DNA of 64,000 nt from Lewinella sp. IMCC34183 (GCF_003390915.1 NZ_QMEM01000013.1:38158-102157); one strand, 5' to 3'; positions 25,600 to 34,697 are shown, numbered from the stretch's first letter. Notes: generated by a model from the letters alone, not told the origin. Numbers and translations are program-made.

Positions 25600-27492
25600 T
25601 CATACGCTCTGTTTGCTCTCAGGAATTTGTCGGTGCGACTTCACATCCGGCAGTTTGACGCCCAGGTACACCAGCTGGTACCCCCCGTCGTCCACGTCGA
25701 GGCTTTCGGCATCGTAGGGTACGACCTGCAGGCTGCCATCCGGAGATTTGATGAACAGGGGGATGGAATATTTTTCCTCTCCGGCCATCAGCAGCAGATC
25801 GAGCAACTCCCGCTGGCTGTACAGTTCGCGCTCGTGGATCACCGATGCCTCCCGGTGCGCCTCGCTGAAGTTGATGAAGTCGTCGTTGTGGCTGAAAATG
25901 TGTTCCTCGTCCTGCGTTTTCCCGGCGCTCTTCATTTCCTCGGCACTGATAAGCCGGTACGCCCCGCGCTCTCCGAAGATGTCCTCGTAGCGGTTGATGG
26001 CGTAGGTGTTCACGTCGTTGCTGCCGGTGAGGGCCAGCATGTAACCCACGTCCAGTAGGTCGTATTCCTCGCTGAGGTCGGAGTTGTAGATGTTGGCCAC
26101 GATGCCCCGCAGCCCTTTCTCCCGCGCCCGGCGAATATTGCTGCTGTTGCTGTCTACCAGAAATACCTCCCGTCCCTGCTCCTTCAGGTACTGGCCGATG
26201 CTGATCGTAAAATCGTTGGCCCCCAGCACCAGGACGCCACTGGACGTATCCTGTATCACGCCGAGGAGGCGGGCGACCAGGCGGGCGGTAGTAGCGTTGA
26301 TGAGCACCGTGCCGAGTACGATCATGAAGACCAGCGGGGTGATGTACTGGGCGCCGGGTACGCCTTCGGCGGCCAGATTGAGGCCGAACAGCGAGGCGAT
26401 GCCCGCCGCTACGATCCCCCGGGGGCCCACCCAGCTGATGAAGAGTTTCTCCCGAAAGTTCAGGCTACCCCGTGCCGTGCTGATGAATACACTGAGGGGT
26501 CGGAGCACCAGGATAACGAAGCCGAACAGGGCAAGTGGCCGCCAGTCCTCGGTCAGGAGCCGCAGCTCCGACATGTTCATGTTGGCGGCGAGCAAAATGA
26601 AGAGGATCGAGATCAGCAAAACGCTGAGCGATTCCTTGAAACTCAGGATCTCCTTGATGCGCGGCACGTCCTTGTTGGCCAGAACAAGTCCCATGACCAC
26701 CACCGCCAGCAGGCCGGATTCGTGGGCTAATTGGTCGCTGATCACGAAAATGAACAGGACGTAAGCCAGGATGAACACGTTGAGCAGGTAGTGCGGGACC
26801 AGCTCCCGCTTGATAATGTGGAACAGGGCGTACCCCATCAGGAAACCGAGGGTACCCCCGTAAATGATGATCTGCACGAAGGTGCGCAGGGCCTCCCCCG
26901 TAAAGCCGAACCCGTGGTCGGTCGAGCGGACAAACTCGAATACCAGTACCGCTACCAGCGCCCCCAGCGGGTCGATCAGAATACCCTCCCACTTAAGTAC
27001 CGTACTCACGTTGCGGTTAAGCGGGATATTCTGCAGGATGGGAGCGATGACCGTCGGACCAGTCACGATGATGAGCGCTGCAAAGAGAAAGCTGATGCTC
27101 CAGCTCAGCTCCATAATGTAGTGGGCGGCCAGGCCGGCACCGATAAAGGTGATCGCGCTGCCGATGGAGATAAGCCGCAGGATAGAGCGCTGGGTTTCCC
27201 GTACTTCCCGGAATTGGAGGGTAAGCCCACCCTCAAAGAGAATGACGCCGATGGCCAGGCTGACGAAGAAAAAAAGCGATTCTCCCGGGAAAAGACCGGT
27301 TCCGCGGTCCGTGTCTCCGATGAGGTGATAGATGGGGTCAATGAGCTTCTCACCGTCAGCGGTAAGCAGGGTAGATACCGGTCCGACGAGCAGGCCGATC
27401 ACGATAAGCGGCAGGATCGCGGGAATCTTTACGCGCCAGGCCAGCCACTGGGCGAAAATTCCGAGAATGATAATACCCGCGAGTTCTTCCAT
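25600..27492 (-). CDS. CPA1-type Na+/H+ antiporter, paralogue of 114-1997
   Basis: A 630-residue protein with the same plan as the first antiporter: about twelve membrane helices (TGPTVIAPIL, WVGPRGIVAAGIASLFG) and a C-terminal Rossmann-like domain (GVLVLGANDFTISIG) from about residue 410. A further cytoplasmic tail carries LLDLLLMAGEEKYSIPLF. The starts align (MEELAGIIILGIFAQWLAWR). It begins 37 nt after ybaB and is probably in one transcript with it. Two such proteins in 28 kb, beside a sodium-pumping Nqr, suggest heavy use of the sodium gradient. Confidence 0.87.
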   Translation of the reverse strand: MEELAGIIILGIFAQWLAWRVKIPAILPLIVIGLLVGPVSTLLTADGEKLIDPIYHLIGDTDRGTGLFPGESLFFFVSLAIGVILFEGGLTLQFREVRETQRSILRLISIGSAITFIGAGLAAHYIMELSWSISFLFAALIIVTGPTVIAPILQNIPLNRNVSTVLKWEGILIDPLGALVAVLVFEFVRSTDHGFGFTGEALRTFVQIIIYGGTLGFLMGYALFHIIKRELVPHYLLNVFILAYVLFIFVISDQLAHESGLLAVVVMGLVLANKDVPRIKEILSFKESLSVLLISILFILLAANMNMSELRLLTEDWRPLALFGFVILVLRPLSVFISTARGSLNFREKLFISWVGPRGIVAAGIASLFGLNLAAEGVPGAQYITPLVFMIVLGTVLINATTARLVARLLGVIQDTSSGVLVLGANDFTISIGQYLKEQGREVFLVDSNSSNIRRAREKGLRGIVANIYNSDLSEEYDLLDVGYMLALTGSNDVNTYAINRYEDIFGERGAYRLISAEEMKSAGKTQDEEHIFSHNDDFINFSEAHREASVIHERELYSQRELLDLLLMAGEEKYSIPLFIKSPDGSLQVVPYDAESLDVDDGGYQLVYLGVKLPDVKSHRQIPESKQSV

Positions 27493-27529
27493 GAATCCAA
27501 GGCTGGCCGGTAGGCCGTAAGGTTAAGAT

Positions 27530-27835
27530 TTATCCGCCAAGCAGGCTTCCGAGTCCGCCGGGAAGCATATTGTCCATCATACCGCCGGCCTGTTTGGCCT
27601 CGTACTCTGCGGCCTGCTCCAGGGCCCGGTTGGTGGCCACGACGATCAGGTCCTCGAGTTCCTCGGTGTCGGACAGGTCGATCTGCTCCGCGTCAATGCT
27701 CACGTTATGAATCTTGCGGGTACCGTCACAGGTCACGCGGACACCGCCGGTTTCTGCCTCGAAGGTCTGCTGGGCCAGCTGCTCCTGCATTTTGGCCTGC
27801 ATCTCTTCCATCTGCTTCATCATATCTCCGAACAT
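27530..27835 (-). CDS. YbaB/EbfC-family nucleoid-associated protein
   Basis: A 101-residue DNA-binding protein of the YbaB/EbfC family, dimers that coat DNA and influence gene expression. It begins MFGDMMKQMEEMQAKMQEQL, a typical Met-rich helix. The beta strand VRVTCDGTRKIHNVSID follows, and the Gly/Met-rich tail ends GGLGSLLGG. Length and layout are normal for the family. It lies upstream of the antiporter gene, with 37 nt between them, and is divergent from fabG. Confidence 0.9.
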   Translation of the reverse strand: MFGDMMKQMEEMQAKMQEQLAQQTFEAETGGVRVTCDGTRKIHNVSIDAEQIDLSDTEELEDLIVVATNRALEQAAEYEAKQAGGMMDNMLPGGLGSLLGG

Positions 27836-27889
27836 GGCTGAGTCTTTAGTGAGTTAGTAAAAGGCCCCGGCAGGAGGTTAAGTTTACCC

Positions 27890-27897
27890 TACCTTTG
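27890..27897 (+). promoter_or_regulatory. -7 box of fabG
   Basis: TACCTTTG, a perfect match, 28 nt before the ATG at 27926. The short leader contains eight to nine A's and no Shine-Dalgarno motif. Confidence 0.6.
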
Positions 27898-27925
27898 GCG
27901 GTCACCAAAAAAAAGATCCCCCCCT

Positions 27926-28657
27926 ATGAGCTTACTTGACGGAAAAGTAGCCCTCATTACCGGCGGTTCCCGCGGCATCGGCGCCTCCCTAGTCCGGGCC
28001 CTCCACGCCGCCGGTGCCAAAGTCGCCTTCACGTACCGCAGCTCGGCCGGACCCGCCGACGCCCTGGTAGCGGAACTGGGCGACGACGTGAAGGCCTTCC
28101 AGAGTGACGCCAGCGACTACGCCCAGGCCGAGGAACTCGTCAAGGCCGTCGTCAGCGAGCTGGGCGGCCTCCACATCCTGATCAATAATGCCGGTGTCAC
28201 CCGCGACACCCTCATGCTCCGGATGAACGAGGAGCAGTGGGACACCGTCATGGACAACAACCTGAAGTCGGTCTTCAACCTGACCAAGCACGCCATGCGG
28301 ACCATGATGCGCGGCGGCGGCAGCATCATCAATATGTCGAGCATCGTCGGCATCCAGGGCAACGCCGGACAGGCCAACTACGCCGCCAGTAAGGCCGGCA
28401 TCATCGGCTTCAGCAAGTCCATCGCCAAGGAAATGGGCAGCCGTAACCTGCGCTGCAACGTCGTGGCCCCGGGCTTCATCGAGACCGACATGACCGACGA
28501 GCTGCCCGAGAAGGTCCGCGACAGCTACCTCGCCAACATCCCCCTGAAGCGCTTCGGCAAGCCGGAGGAGATCGCGAACGTCTGCATCTGGCTCGGCTCC
28601 GATATGAGCAGCTACGTTACCGGACAGGTGATCAGCGTCGACGGAGGCCTGAGCTAG
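27926..28657 (+). CDS. fabG: 3-oxoacyl-ACP reductase
   Basis: A 243-residue short-chain dehydrogenase that uses NADPH to reduce 3-oxoacyl-ACP in fatty acid synthesis. The cofactor motif TGGSRGIG lies at residues 12-19 and NNAG at about 87-90. The catalytic Ser-Tyr-Lys set is visible in MSSIVGIQGNAGQANYAASK. VAPGFIETDMTDELPEKV and the C-terminal YVTGQVISVDGG are typical of FabG rather than of other short-chain dehydrogenases. No other fatty acid synthesis gene is beside it except the distant thioesterase at 16447. Confidence 0.93.
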   Translation: MSLLDGKVALITGGSRGIGASLVRALHAAGAKVAFTYRSSAGPADALVAELGDDVKAFQSDASDYAQAEELVKAVVSELGGLHILINNAGVTRDTLMLRMNEEQWDTVMDNNLKSVFNLTKHAMRTMMRGGGSIINMSSIVGIQGNAGQANYAASKAGIIGFSKSIAKEMGSRNLRCNVVAPGFIETDMTDELPEKVRDSYLANIPLKRFGKPEEIANVCIWLGSDMSSYVTGQVISVDGGLS

Positions 28658-28694
28658 GGCCCGCCGCCGACAAACCGGGCCGGGGCCGACGGCG

Positions 28695-28702
28695 TATCTT
28701 TG
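28695..28702 (+). promoter_or_regulatory. -7 box of the glycosyltransferase pair
   Basis: TATCTTTG, a perfect match, 14 nt before the TTG start at 28717. Confidence 0.55.
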
Positions 28703-28716
28703 TGTAAAGAACCGAG

Positions 28717-29421
28717 TTGCCGACCGCCCGTCCCGTTATTGATGTCATCATTCCCGCCTTTAACGAAGAGGCAAGCATTGGCAAAGTGGTGGCGGAGCTT
28801 CCCCGGGCACGGTTGCGCGAAGTCATCGTCTGCGACAACAACAGCTCCGACCGTACCGCCGAGGCAGGCGCGGCCGCGGGTGCAACGGTGGTGAGGGAAA
28901 CGCGGTCCGGCTATGGCTCCGCCTGCCTGCGCGGCATGGCCCACATCGCGGCCCGCCCCCCCGCCGAGTGGCCCGATATCGTGGTATTCGTCGATGGCGA
29001 CTACAGCGACTACCCGGCCGAACTGCCGTCGCTGGTGGCTCCCATTATCACGGAAGGCTACGACCTCGTCATCGGTTCCCGGGCGCTCGGGAGAGCGGAG
29101 GCCGGTAGCATGACCTTTCCGCAACGCTTCGGCAACTGGCTCGCTACTAATCTGATCCGTTTGTTTTACGCTGTCCCCTTTACCGACCTGGGGCCCTTCC
29201 GGGCCATTCGCTATCCCGCCCTCCGCGCGCTGGGGATGCGGGATCCGGATTTTGGCTGGACGGTAGAGATGCAGGTCCGCGCCGCTAAGGCGGGGCTTCG
29301 CTGTACGGAGGTGCCCGTCCGCTACCGACGCCGGATCGGGCACTCCAAGATCTCGGGTACCGTACGCGGAACATTGCTGGCCGGCCACAAGATTCTCTGG
29401 ACCATCTTCAAGCTGTTGTAG
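28717..29421 (+). CDS. GT2 glycosyltransferase (polyprenyl/dolichyl-phosphate sugar synthase-like)
   Basis: A 234-residue cytoplasmic glycosyltransferase. VDVIIPAFNEEASIGKVV opens the GT-A fold and VFVDGDYSDYP contains the DxD-type metal site. GYGSACLRGM and GFGWTVEMQVRA-like segments resemble DPM1/DPG-type synthases, which load glucose or mannose on a polyprenyl phosphate. A stop codon lies 12 nt upstream in frame and no ATG intervenes, so the start must be TTG at 28717. The next gene begins 1 nt after the stop, so the two act together. It may supply a lipid-linked sugar or a second sugar for the same glycan. Confidence 0.85.
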   Translation: MPTARPVIDVIIPAFNEEASIGKVVAELPRARLREVIVCDNNSSDRTAEAGAAAGATVVRETRSGYGSACLRGMAHIAARPPAEWPDIVVFVDGDYSDYPAELPSLVAPIITEGYDLVIGSRALGRAEAGSMTFPQRFGNWLATNLIRLFYAVPFTDLGPFRAIRYPALRALGMRDPDFGWTVEMQVRAAKAGLRCTEVPVRYRRRIGHSKISGTVRGTLLAGHKILWTIFKLL

Positions 29422-29422
29422 C

Positions 29423-31018
29423 ATGACCGTACTCGCCTTCGTAGTACTGGCCATATATACTGTCAGTCTGCTCTACATCACTGCTTACTGCCTGCTGCAG
29501 TTCAACCTGCTGTACCACTATCAGCACAATCCGGCACCCGCGCCGCCGGCCGCCCCGCCGCAGGATGCCCCCGTGCGGGAAGATCAGCGCCAGTGCTACG
29601 CCAGTCCGGCCGGGGGCGGATCGGCCCGCGTCGCTTACCCCCCGGAAACCGACGTTGCACCCGCGGACGCGCCCGCCCTGCCCTTCGTGACCGTACAGCT
29701 GCCCATCTTTAACGAATACTACGTCATCGGCCGCCTGATCGACGCGGTGGCCGCCTTTGACTATCCGCGCGACCGTTTCGAGATTCACGTATTGGACGAC
29801 AGCACCGACGAGACCGTAGCGTTGGTAGCCGCCAAGGTAGCCGCCTACCGCGCGCAGGGGGTACGGATCCGGCAGATCATCCGGCCCCACCGTGACGGGT
29901 ACAAGGCGGGAGCCCTGCGGGACGGGATGGCCGAGGCAAGGGGGGAGTTCATGGCGATCTTTGACGCCGACTTCGTTCCCAATCCGCAGTTTCTGCGCCG
30001 GACGATCCCGTTCTTTGCCGATCCGGCTACCGGGGTGGTCCAGACCCGGTGGGAGCACCTTAATCAGGACTACAACCTCATCACGCGCCTGCAGGCCCTG
30101 CAGCTCAACGTGCACTTTACGGTCGAGCAGGTAGGCCGCATGAAGGGTGGACACCTGTTGCAGTTCAACGGCACCGCCGGGGTGTGGCGCCGCGCCGCAA
30201 TCGAGGCCGGGGGCGGTTGGCAACCCGACACCCTCACCGAGGACCTCGATCTGAGCATTCGCAGCCAGTTGGCCGGGTACCATATCCGCTACCTGGAAGA
30301 GGTGGGCAGCCCCGCCGAGCTCCCCGTGGAGATGAACGGCTTCAAGAGCCAGCAGCACCGGTGGATGAAGGGCGGGGCCGAGACCGCCCGCAAGCTCCTG
30401 CCCACCGTATGGCGGAGCGGCCTGGCCACGGGCCATAAGGTCCACGCCACGGTGCACCTGTTGGCGTCGTCGATCTTCCTGTTCGTCTTTCTGTGCGCGG
30501 TGTTCAGCGTTCCCTTGCTGTTCCTGCTGGGTACGCTGGCGGAGTTCGGCGTCAGCAAGCACATTTTCGGGGTATTTCTGGCCGGGCTATTATCAGTCAT
30601 CGCCGTGTACTACGTAGCCAACGTGCGGAGCGTAGCAAATACGGATCCGAGCTTTTTCCGGTCGGTCGTAAAGTTCCTGATCCTCTTTCCCCTGTTTCTG
30701 GCGCTGAGTATGGGACTGTCGCTGCACAATTCGGTGGCCGTATTGCAGGGATACCGGGGCCGGAAGAGCCCCTTCGTGCGTACCCCGAAGTTCAACATCA
30801 ATTCCGTGGCGGACCGTCTGCGCAGCAAGCGGTATCTCTCCGGTTCCCTCAACTGGATTACGGTGGGGGAAGGGCTGTTGAGCCTGTACTTTCTGGGAGC
30901 CGTCGCGGCGGGTATTTACCTCCAGAATACCACCTTCATTGTCTTCCACGCCCTGCTGGCGGTTGGTTACGGGGCCATCTTCGTTTTTAGCGTGAAGGAT
31001 TTGGGGCTGGTAAAGTGA
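29423..31018 (+). CDS. cellulose-synthase-like membrane GT2 glycosyltransferase
   Basis: A 531-residue processive-type glycosyltransferase in the inner membrane. One helix lies at residues 3-27. A Pro/Ala-rich stretch of about 50 residues (38-90) follows, then the GT-A domain with VQLPIFNEYYVIGRL, LDDSTDE, DADFVPNP, TEDLD and the QxxRW-type site QQHRW. Four or more helices occur from about 335 on. The D, D, D, QxxRW set marks synthases that make and extrude beta-linked glycans or glycolipids. The Pro-rich insert between helix 1 and the catalytic domain is unusual. No BcsB or c-di-GMP PilZ domain is present, so cellulose itself is unlikely. Confidence 0.87.
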   Translation: MTVLAFVVLAIYTVSLLYITAYCLLQFNLLYHYQHNPAPAPPAAPPQDAPVREDQRQCYASPAGGGSARVAYPPETDVAPADAPALPFVTVQLPIFNEYYVIGRLIDAVAAFDYPRDRFEIHVLDDSTDETVALVAAKVAAYRAQGVRIRQIIRPHRDGYKAGALRDGMAEARGEFMAIFDADFVPNPQFLRRTIPFFADPATGVVQTRWEHLNQDYNLITRLQALQLNVHFTVEQVGRMKGGHLLQFNGTAGVWRRAAIEAGGGWQPDTLTEDLDLSIRSQLAGYHIRYLEEVGSPAELPVEMNGFKSQQHRWMKGGAETARKLLPTVWRSGLATGHKVHATVHLLASSIFLFVFLCAVFSVPLLFLLGTLAEFGVSKHIFGVFLAGLLSVIAVYYVANVRSVANTDPSFFRSVVKFLILFPLFLALSMGLSLHNSVAVLQGYRGRKSPFVRTPKFNINSVADRLRSKRYLSGSLNWITVGEGLLSLYFLGAVAAGIYLQNTTFIVFHALLAVGYGAIFVFSVKDLGLVK

Positions 31019-31076
31019 TACGCAACTTATGATAGTGCTGTAATCGCTAGCGACCATTCAATGGTGTACGTGTCAG

Positions 31077-31220
31077 TACCGCGGCTAGACCGCAGGTCTG
31101 GCCTATCCGTGTAATCCCACGTCAGTCCTGCGCGCCTCCGCGTCAGTCCTGTGCAAACCTGTGGCCATCTGTACCCGAGCGCAGCGCCTCTGTGTAAGCC
31201 GCAGGCGATCTGCGTGAAAC
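31077..31220 (+). repeat. direct repeat copy A
   Basis: A 144-bp unit starting TACCGCGG and ending GATCTGCGTGAAAC. It aligns along its full length to 31564-31708 with scattered mismatches. Long identical blocks include CGTCAGTCCTGCGCGCCTCC. Confidence 0.85.
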
Positions 31221-31246
31221 CTTATCTCTGCGAGGACCCGCTTTCG

Positions 31247-31283
31247 TTCTTTTCCCTTGATGGAAAAGAACCAAAAGATCAAG
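31247..31283. repeat. inverted-repeat motif with predicted pseudoknot
   Basis: TTCTTTTCC (31247-31255) and GGAAAAGAA (31262-31270) pair over 9 bp. The 6-nt loop CTTGAT (31256-31261) is the exact complement of ATCAAG at 31278-31283. An A-rich linker CCAAAAG joins the two parts. This is the layout of an H-type pseudoknot. Confidence 0.7.
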
Positions 31284-31563
31284 CCTCTGCGCCCGCCTGA
31301 TCGGTGTCCAAACCCCGAACCGGCTAAAACCTGCAAACTGGCGTGGGCATCAGATGCTTCGCTTGGCTCTGTAGCCGACTGCTACTTATTTGGAACCCTA
31401 CTATTTGTACCGGCTCATACAGTGCATGTTTCTTCACGCCGCTTCGCGGCCCGGACCCCGGGCGTTCGCAAGGGCGGTCCTGCTACCCAGTTGACTACGT
31501 AGTCAGTTTGGTGCCTCCTGGCAGTGTGGTGGGTACCGATCCCCACGGAGTAGTGCGCGCCGG

Positions 31564-31708
31564 TACCGCGGACTGACCGCAGGTCGGGCCTAATCTGCGA
31601 AATCCCGCGTCAGTCCTGCGCGCCTCCGCATCAGTCCTGCGGGAATCTGTGGCCATCTGTGCTGAAGCGCAGCGCCTCTGTGTAGGCCGCAGGCGATCTG
31701 CGTGAAAC
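31564..31708 (+). repeat. direct repeat copy B
   Basis: A 145-bp unit matching copy A in the same orientation; the two are separated by 343 bp. Both end in the word ATCTGCGTGAAAC. Confidence 0.85.
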
Positions 31709-31840
31709 TAACCCCATCGGTGCCACAGCCAGCCTGTAAGGCTACCCTTCATCAGCCCTGAAGAAACCCAACACATCGGTGCTGAGAAACCAAAACCTCC
31801 GTATCGCCGCAGGCTGCTTGCATTACCTACCTCCCAATGG

Positions 31841-31880
31841 TAAAAGCAAAAGCCCGCTGACACAGTATGTCAGCGGGCTT
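31841..31880 (-). terminator. intrinsic terminator of the nqr operon
   Basis: Thirteen-bp perfect arms at 31850-31862 and 31868-31880 enclose a 5-nt loop. Minus-strand RNA continues into UUUUGCUUUU. It lies 51 nt past the nqrF stop. Confidence 0.85.
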
Positions 31881-31930
31881 CGTCGCAGTCGGAGACTGCA
31901 TTTTACTGCGCGGCCGGAAGCCGCATCGTG

Positions 31931-33205
31931 CTAGGAGCCGAAGTCGTCGAAAGCGATATTCTCCTCGGGCACGCCCAGCTCGTCCAGCATATTCTGAACC
32001 GCCTGCAGCATCAGCGGAGGACCACAGAGGTAGTACTCGATCTCTTCGGGCTCGGGGTGATCCTTGAGGTAGTTGTCGAGGACGGCCTGGTGGATAAAGC
32101 CGGTCATACCGTCCCAGTTATCCTCGGGGAGGGCATCGCTGAGGGCGATGTGGTACTTGAAGTTGGGAAAGTCCTCCTCGATGGCGCGGAATTCCTCGGT
32201 GTAGAAAAGCTCGGCTTTGGAGCGGCCACCGTACCAGTAGCTGACCTTGCGGTCGGTCTTCACGGTATGGAAAAGGTGAAAAATGTGGCTGCGGAGGGGG
32301 GCCATGCCGGCACCACCGCCGATGTAGACCATCTCTTTGTCGGTAGGTTTGATGAAGAACTCACCGTAGGGACCGGAGATCGTCACCTTGTCGCCAGGAG
32401 TCTGGTTGAAGACGTAGCTGGAGCAGACACCGGGATTGACGTCCATGTAGGCTCCTTTCTGCCGGTCGAAGGGCGGCGGAGCGATACGAATGTTCAACAT
32501 GATGATGTCGCCCTCTCCCGGGTGGTTGGCCATGGAGTAGGCGCGGAACTGCTCTTCGTCGTTCTTCATGACGAAGTCCCACATACCGAACTTGTCCCAG
32601 TCGGGCTTGAACTTGTCCGCGGGGGCTCCCTTGTGGAAGACCGGGTGGGGGGTGATGTCGAAGTTCTTGAAGGCTACTTCACACTTCGGTACGTCGACCT
32701 GGATGTAGCCGCCGGACTCGAAGTCGAGGGTTTCTCCTTCGGGCAGGCGTACTACGAATTCCTTGATGAAGGTGGCTACATTGTAGTTACGGTCTACGGT
32801 GCATTCCCACTTCTTGATGCCGAAGATCTCTTCGGGGATCTGGATCTCCATATCCTGCCGCACCTTCACCTGACAGGCCAGGCGCTTGTTCTCCGCCACT
32901 TCGCGGCGGGTAAGGTGGTTAAGCTCGGTGGGCAATACGTCGCCGCCGCCCTTGGTGATTGCACACTCGCACATAGCGCAGGTTCCGCCGCCGCCGCAGG
33001 CGGAGGGCAGGAATACGCTCTTATCGGAAAGGGCGGAGAGCAGGGAGTTACCGGGCTGCACGCGGAGGGGGTTCTCCTTGTCGCCGTTAACGATGATACT
33101 TACCTCACCCTGGGGGACCAGCCGGCGGCGCGCCACCAGCAGGATCGTGATCAGGGCCAGTACGATGATAGTGAATACTACTACCGCTAATCCTATGGTT
33201 ATCAT
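31931..33205 (-). CDS. nqrF: Na+-translocating NADH:quinone oxidoreductase subunit F
   Basis: NqrF, 424 residues, the entry point for electrons from NADH. One N-terminal helix (residues 3-25) anchors it. A ferredoxin domain has [2Fe-2S] ligands Cys70, Cys76, Cys79 and Cys111, the same positions as in Vibrio NqrF. The FAD domain follows ([14 protein letters not shown]), then the NADH domain ([24 protein letters not shown]). The stop is followed by the operon terminator. It is the last gene of the nqrABCDEF transcript, 60 nt after nqrE. Confidence 0.97.
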   Translation of the reverse strand: MITIGLAVVVFTIIVLALITILLVARRRLVPQGEVSIIVNGDKENPLRVQPGNSLLSALSDKSVFLPSACGGGGTCAMCECAITKGGGDVLPTELNHLTRREVAENKRLACQVKVRQDMEIQIPEEIFGIKKWECTVDRNYNVATFIKEFVVRLPEGETLDFESGGYIQVDVPKCEVAFKNFDITPHPVFHKGAPADKFKPDWDKFGMWDFVMKNDEEQFRAYSMANHPGEGDIIMLNIRIAPPPFDRQKGAYMDVNPGVCSSYVFNQTPGDKVTISGPYGEFFIKPTDKEMVYIGGGAGMAPLRSHIFHLFHTVKTDRKVSYWYGGRSKAELFYTEEFRAIEEDFPNFKYHIALSDALPEDNWDGMTGFIHQAVLDNYLKDHPEPEEIEYYLCGPPLMLQAVQNMLDELGVPEENIAFDDFGS

Positions 33206-33265
33206 GAGACCGTATTTTATACGTAAGCCGGCCGGGGGGCCGACGGTTCATCTAATCGGGGAAAT

Positions 33266-33880
33266 CTATTCAGCCGGGACCTCGCTCCAGCCGGCGAATA
33301 CGGCGGGGTCGATGCCCGTGAGGCTCAGGAAAGCAATGCCCATGAGGCCGGTAATCAGGAAGGCCATACCCAATCCGCGCAGGGCGGGGGGCACGTTGCT
33401 GTAGCGGATCCGCTCCCGGATGGCGGCCAGGGCGATGATTGCCAGGAACCAGCCAAACCCACCGCCGAGGCCGAAGGCGATCGACTCGGTGAGGTTGTAC
33501 TCACGGCTCACCATGAAGAGGCTGCCGCCGAGGATGGCGCAGTTCACCGTAATAAGGGGAAGGAAGATGCCCAGCGCCGCGTACAGGCCGGGGCTGAACT
33601 TCTCAATGACCATCTCCACCAACTGAACGGTGGAGGCGATTACCGCGATGAACAGGATGAAGCGCAGGAACTCCAGCTCGGCCGGAATCAGTACGTACTC
33701 GTTGATGAGCCAGTTGATGGGCATCGTGATACCGAGTACAAAGATGACGGCCAGTCCGAGACCGGTAGCCGTAGAGAGCGTCTTCGACACCGCAAGGAAC
33801 GAGCACATGCCGAGGAAGTAAGCCAGCACCATGTTTTCGATGAAGGCCGACTTGATGAAAATATTGAGAAATTCTCCCAT
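33266..33880 (-). CDS. nqrE: Na+-translocating NADH:quinone oxidoreductase subunit E
   Basis: NqrE, 204 residues, six membrane helices. It begins MGEFLNIFIKSAFIENMVLAYFLGMC; the Cys26 in this first helix is one of the ligands of the iron centre shared by NqrD and NqrE. The second conserved Cys lies in TVNCAILGGSLF. It is a pseudo-twofold partner of NqrD in the membrane core. Length is normal. It is fifth in the operon. Confidence 0.97.
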   Translation of the reverse strand: MGEFLNIFIKSAFIENMVLAYFLGMCSFLAVSKTLSTATGLGLAVIFVLGITMPINWLINEYVLIPAELEFLRFILFIAVIASTVQLVEMVIEKFSPGLYAALGIFLPLITVNCAILGGSLFMVSREYNLTESIAFGLGGGFGWFLAIIALAAIRERIRYSNVPPALRGLGMAFLITGLMGIAFLSLTGIDPAVFAGWSEVPAE

Positions 33881-33935
33881 GGTAGGGTGATTTTAGTAGA
33901 TGATACGAAACGTTGCGGGTCGGTAAGCAGGCCGC

Positions 33936-34697
33936 TTAGGAAGCGTCGACCAGTTTCGTATTGTAGCTCCGCTGTACCCAGATGAATACCGCGATGACGA
34001 ACATTGCCGCGGCCGGCAGAACCATCAGGTTGTTGTTGGCGTACCAGCTGAAATAGGTACCGAAACCACTGTCCGCTGCGGTGTTGATCCAGTACTGGGT
34101 GGTGTCGTTGCTGGGGCCGATGATGTTCATGGCGATCGGCGAGCCGGCGAAGAGGCTGCCCTTGCCGAACAGTTCGCGGACCACGCCCACGGCGACCAGG
34201 ATCAATCCGTAACCGAGGCCGTTGCCGATACCGTCCAGTAGCGCGCGCCAGGGCTTGTTGGCCATGGCGAAGGCCTCGAGTCGGCCCATCACGATACAGT
34301 TGGTGATGATCAGGCCGATATAGACCGAAAGCTGCTTGTAGACCGGGAAAGCGAGCACCTTCAGCGCCTCGTTTACCAGGGTTACGAGCGTAGCGATGAT
34401 CACGAGCTGTACGATCAGGCGGACGGCCTTCGGAATGATATTCCGCATCAGGGAGGTAGCAAAACTCGACATCCCGGTAACGAAGATTACGGCCACGGCC
34501 ATTACCAGGGAGGGGTAGACCAGCGAGGTGACCGCGAGGGCCGAGCACACCCCGAGGACCTGGATGGTGATCGGGTTATTGTCCAGCAGCGGATCGGTAA
34601 TGAGGATCTTCTCCTTCTTACCAAACAGCGGTTCCTTTTCCGCGGGCTTCTTGGGGTCGGCTACTACGCCGGTTTTGAGTTCGGTTGATTCTGCCAT
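33936..34697 (-). CDS. nqrD: Na+-translocating NADH:quinone oxidoreductase subunit D
   Basis: NqrD, 253 residues, about 40 longer than the usual 210. The extra length is a charged N-terminal extension (residues 1-38, ending GKKEKILITDP) and a loop near residues 180-215 (GPSNDTTQYWINTAADSGFG) before the last helix. The core keeps IQVLGVCSALAVTS and IGLIITNCIVMGRLEAFA with the conserved cysteines of the iron site. It begins 7 nt after nqrC. Confidence 0.96.
   Translation of the reverse strand: MAESTELKTGVVADPKKPAEKEPLFGKKEKILITDPLLDNNPITIQVLGVCSALAVTSLVYPSLVMAVAVIFVTGMSSFATSLMRNIIPKAVRLIVQLVIIATLVTLVNEALKVLAFPVYKQLSVYIGLIITNCIVMGRLEAFAMANKPWRALLDGIGNGLGYGLILVAVGVVRELFGKGSLFAGSPIAMNIIGPSNDTTQYWINTAADSGFGTYFSWYANNNLMVLPAAAMFVIAVFIWVQRSYNTKLVDAS

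Larger units (their letters stand above)
31019..31848. other. 830-bp non-coding repeat island
   Basis: No convincing gene. The stretch holds two 145-bp direct repeats, a pseudoknot-like motif, a 14-bp palindrome (TGACTACGTAGTCA, 31492-31505), and many short GCGCAGCGCC/GCCGCAGGCG-type inverted words. Short reading frames exist but they run across the repeats and show no protein-like sequence. It separates the glycosyltransferase pair from the 3' end of the nqr operon. Confidence 0.7.

Noticed and set aside
31257..31502. 81-codon open frame in the repeat island
   Set aside because: It starts inside the pseudoknot motif and runs through repeats; no motif, promoter or conservation argument.
31492..31505. 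14-bp palindrome as an attachment site
   Set aside because: No integrase, no second copy and no gene cargo.
31019..31848. Repeat island as a decayed insertion sequence
   Set aside because: No transposase remnant in any frame and no terminal inverted repeats with target duplication were seen.
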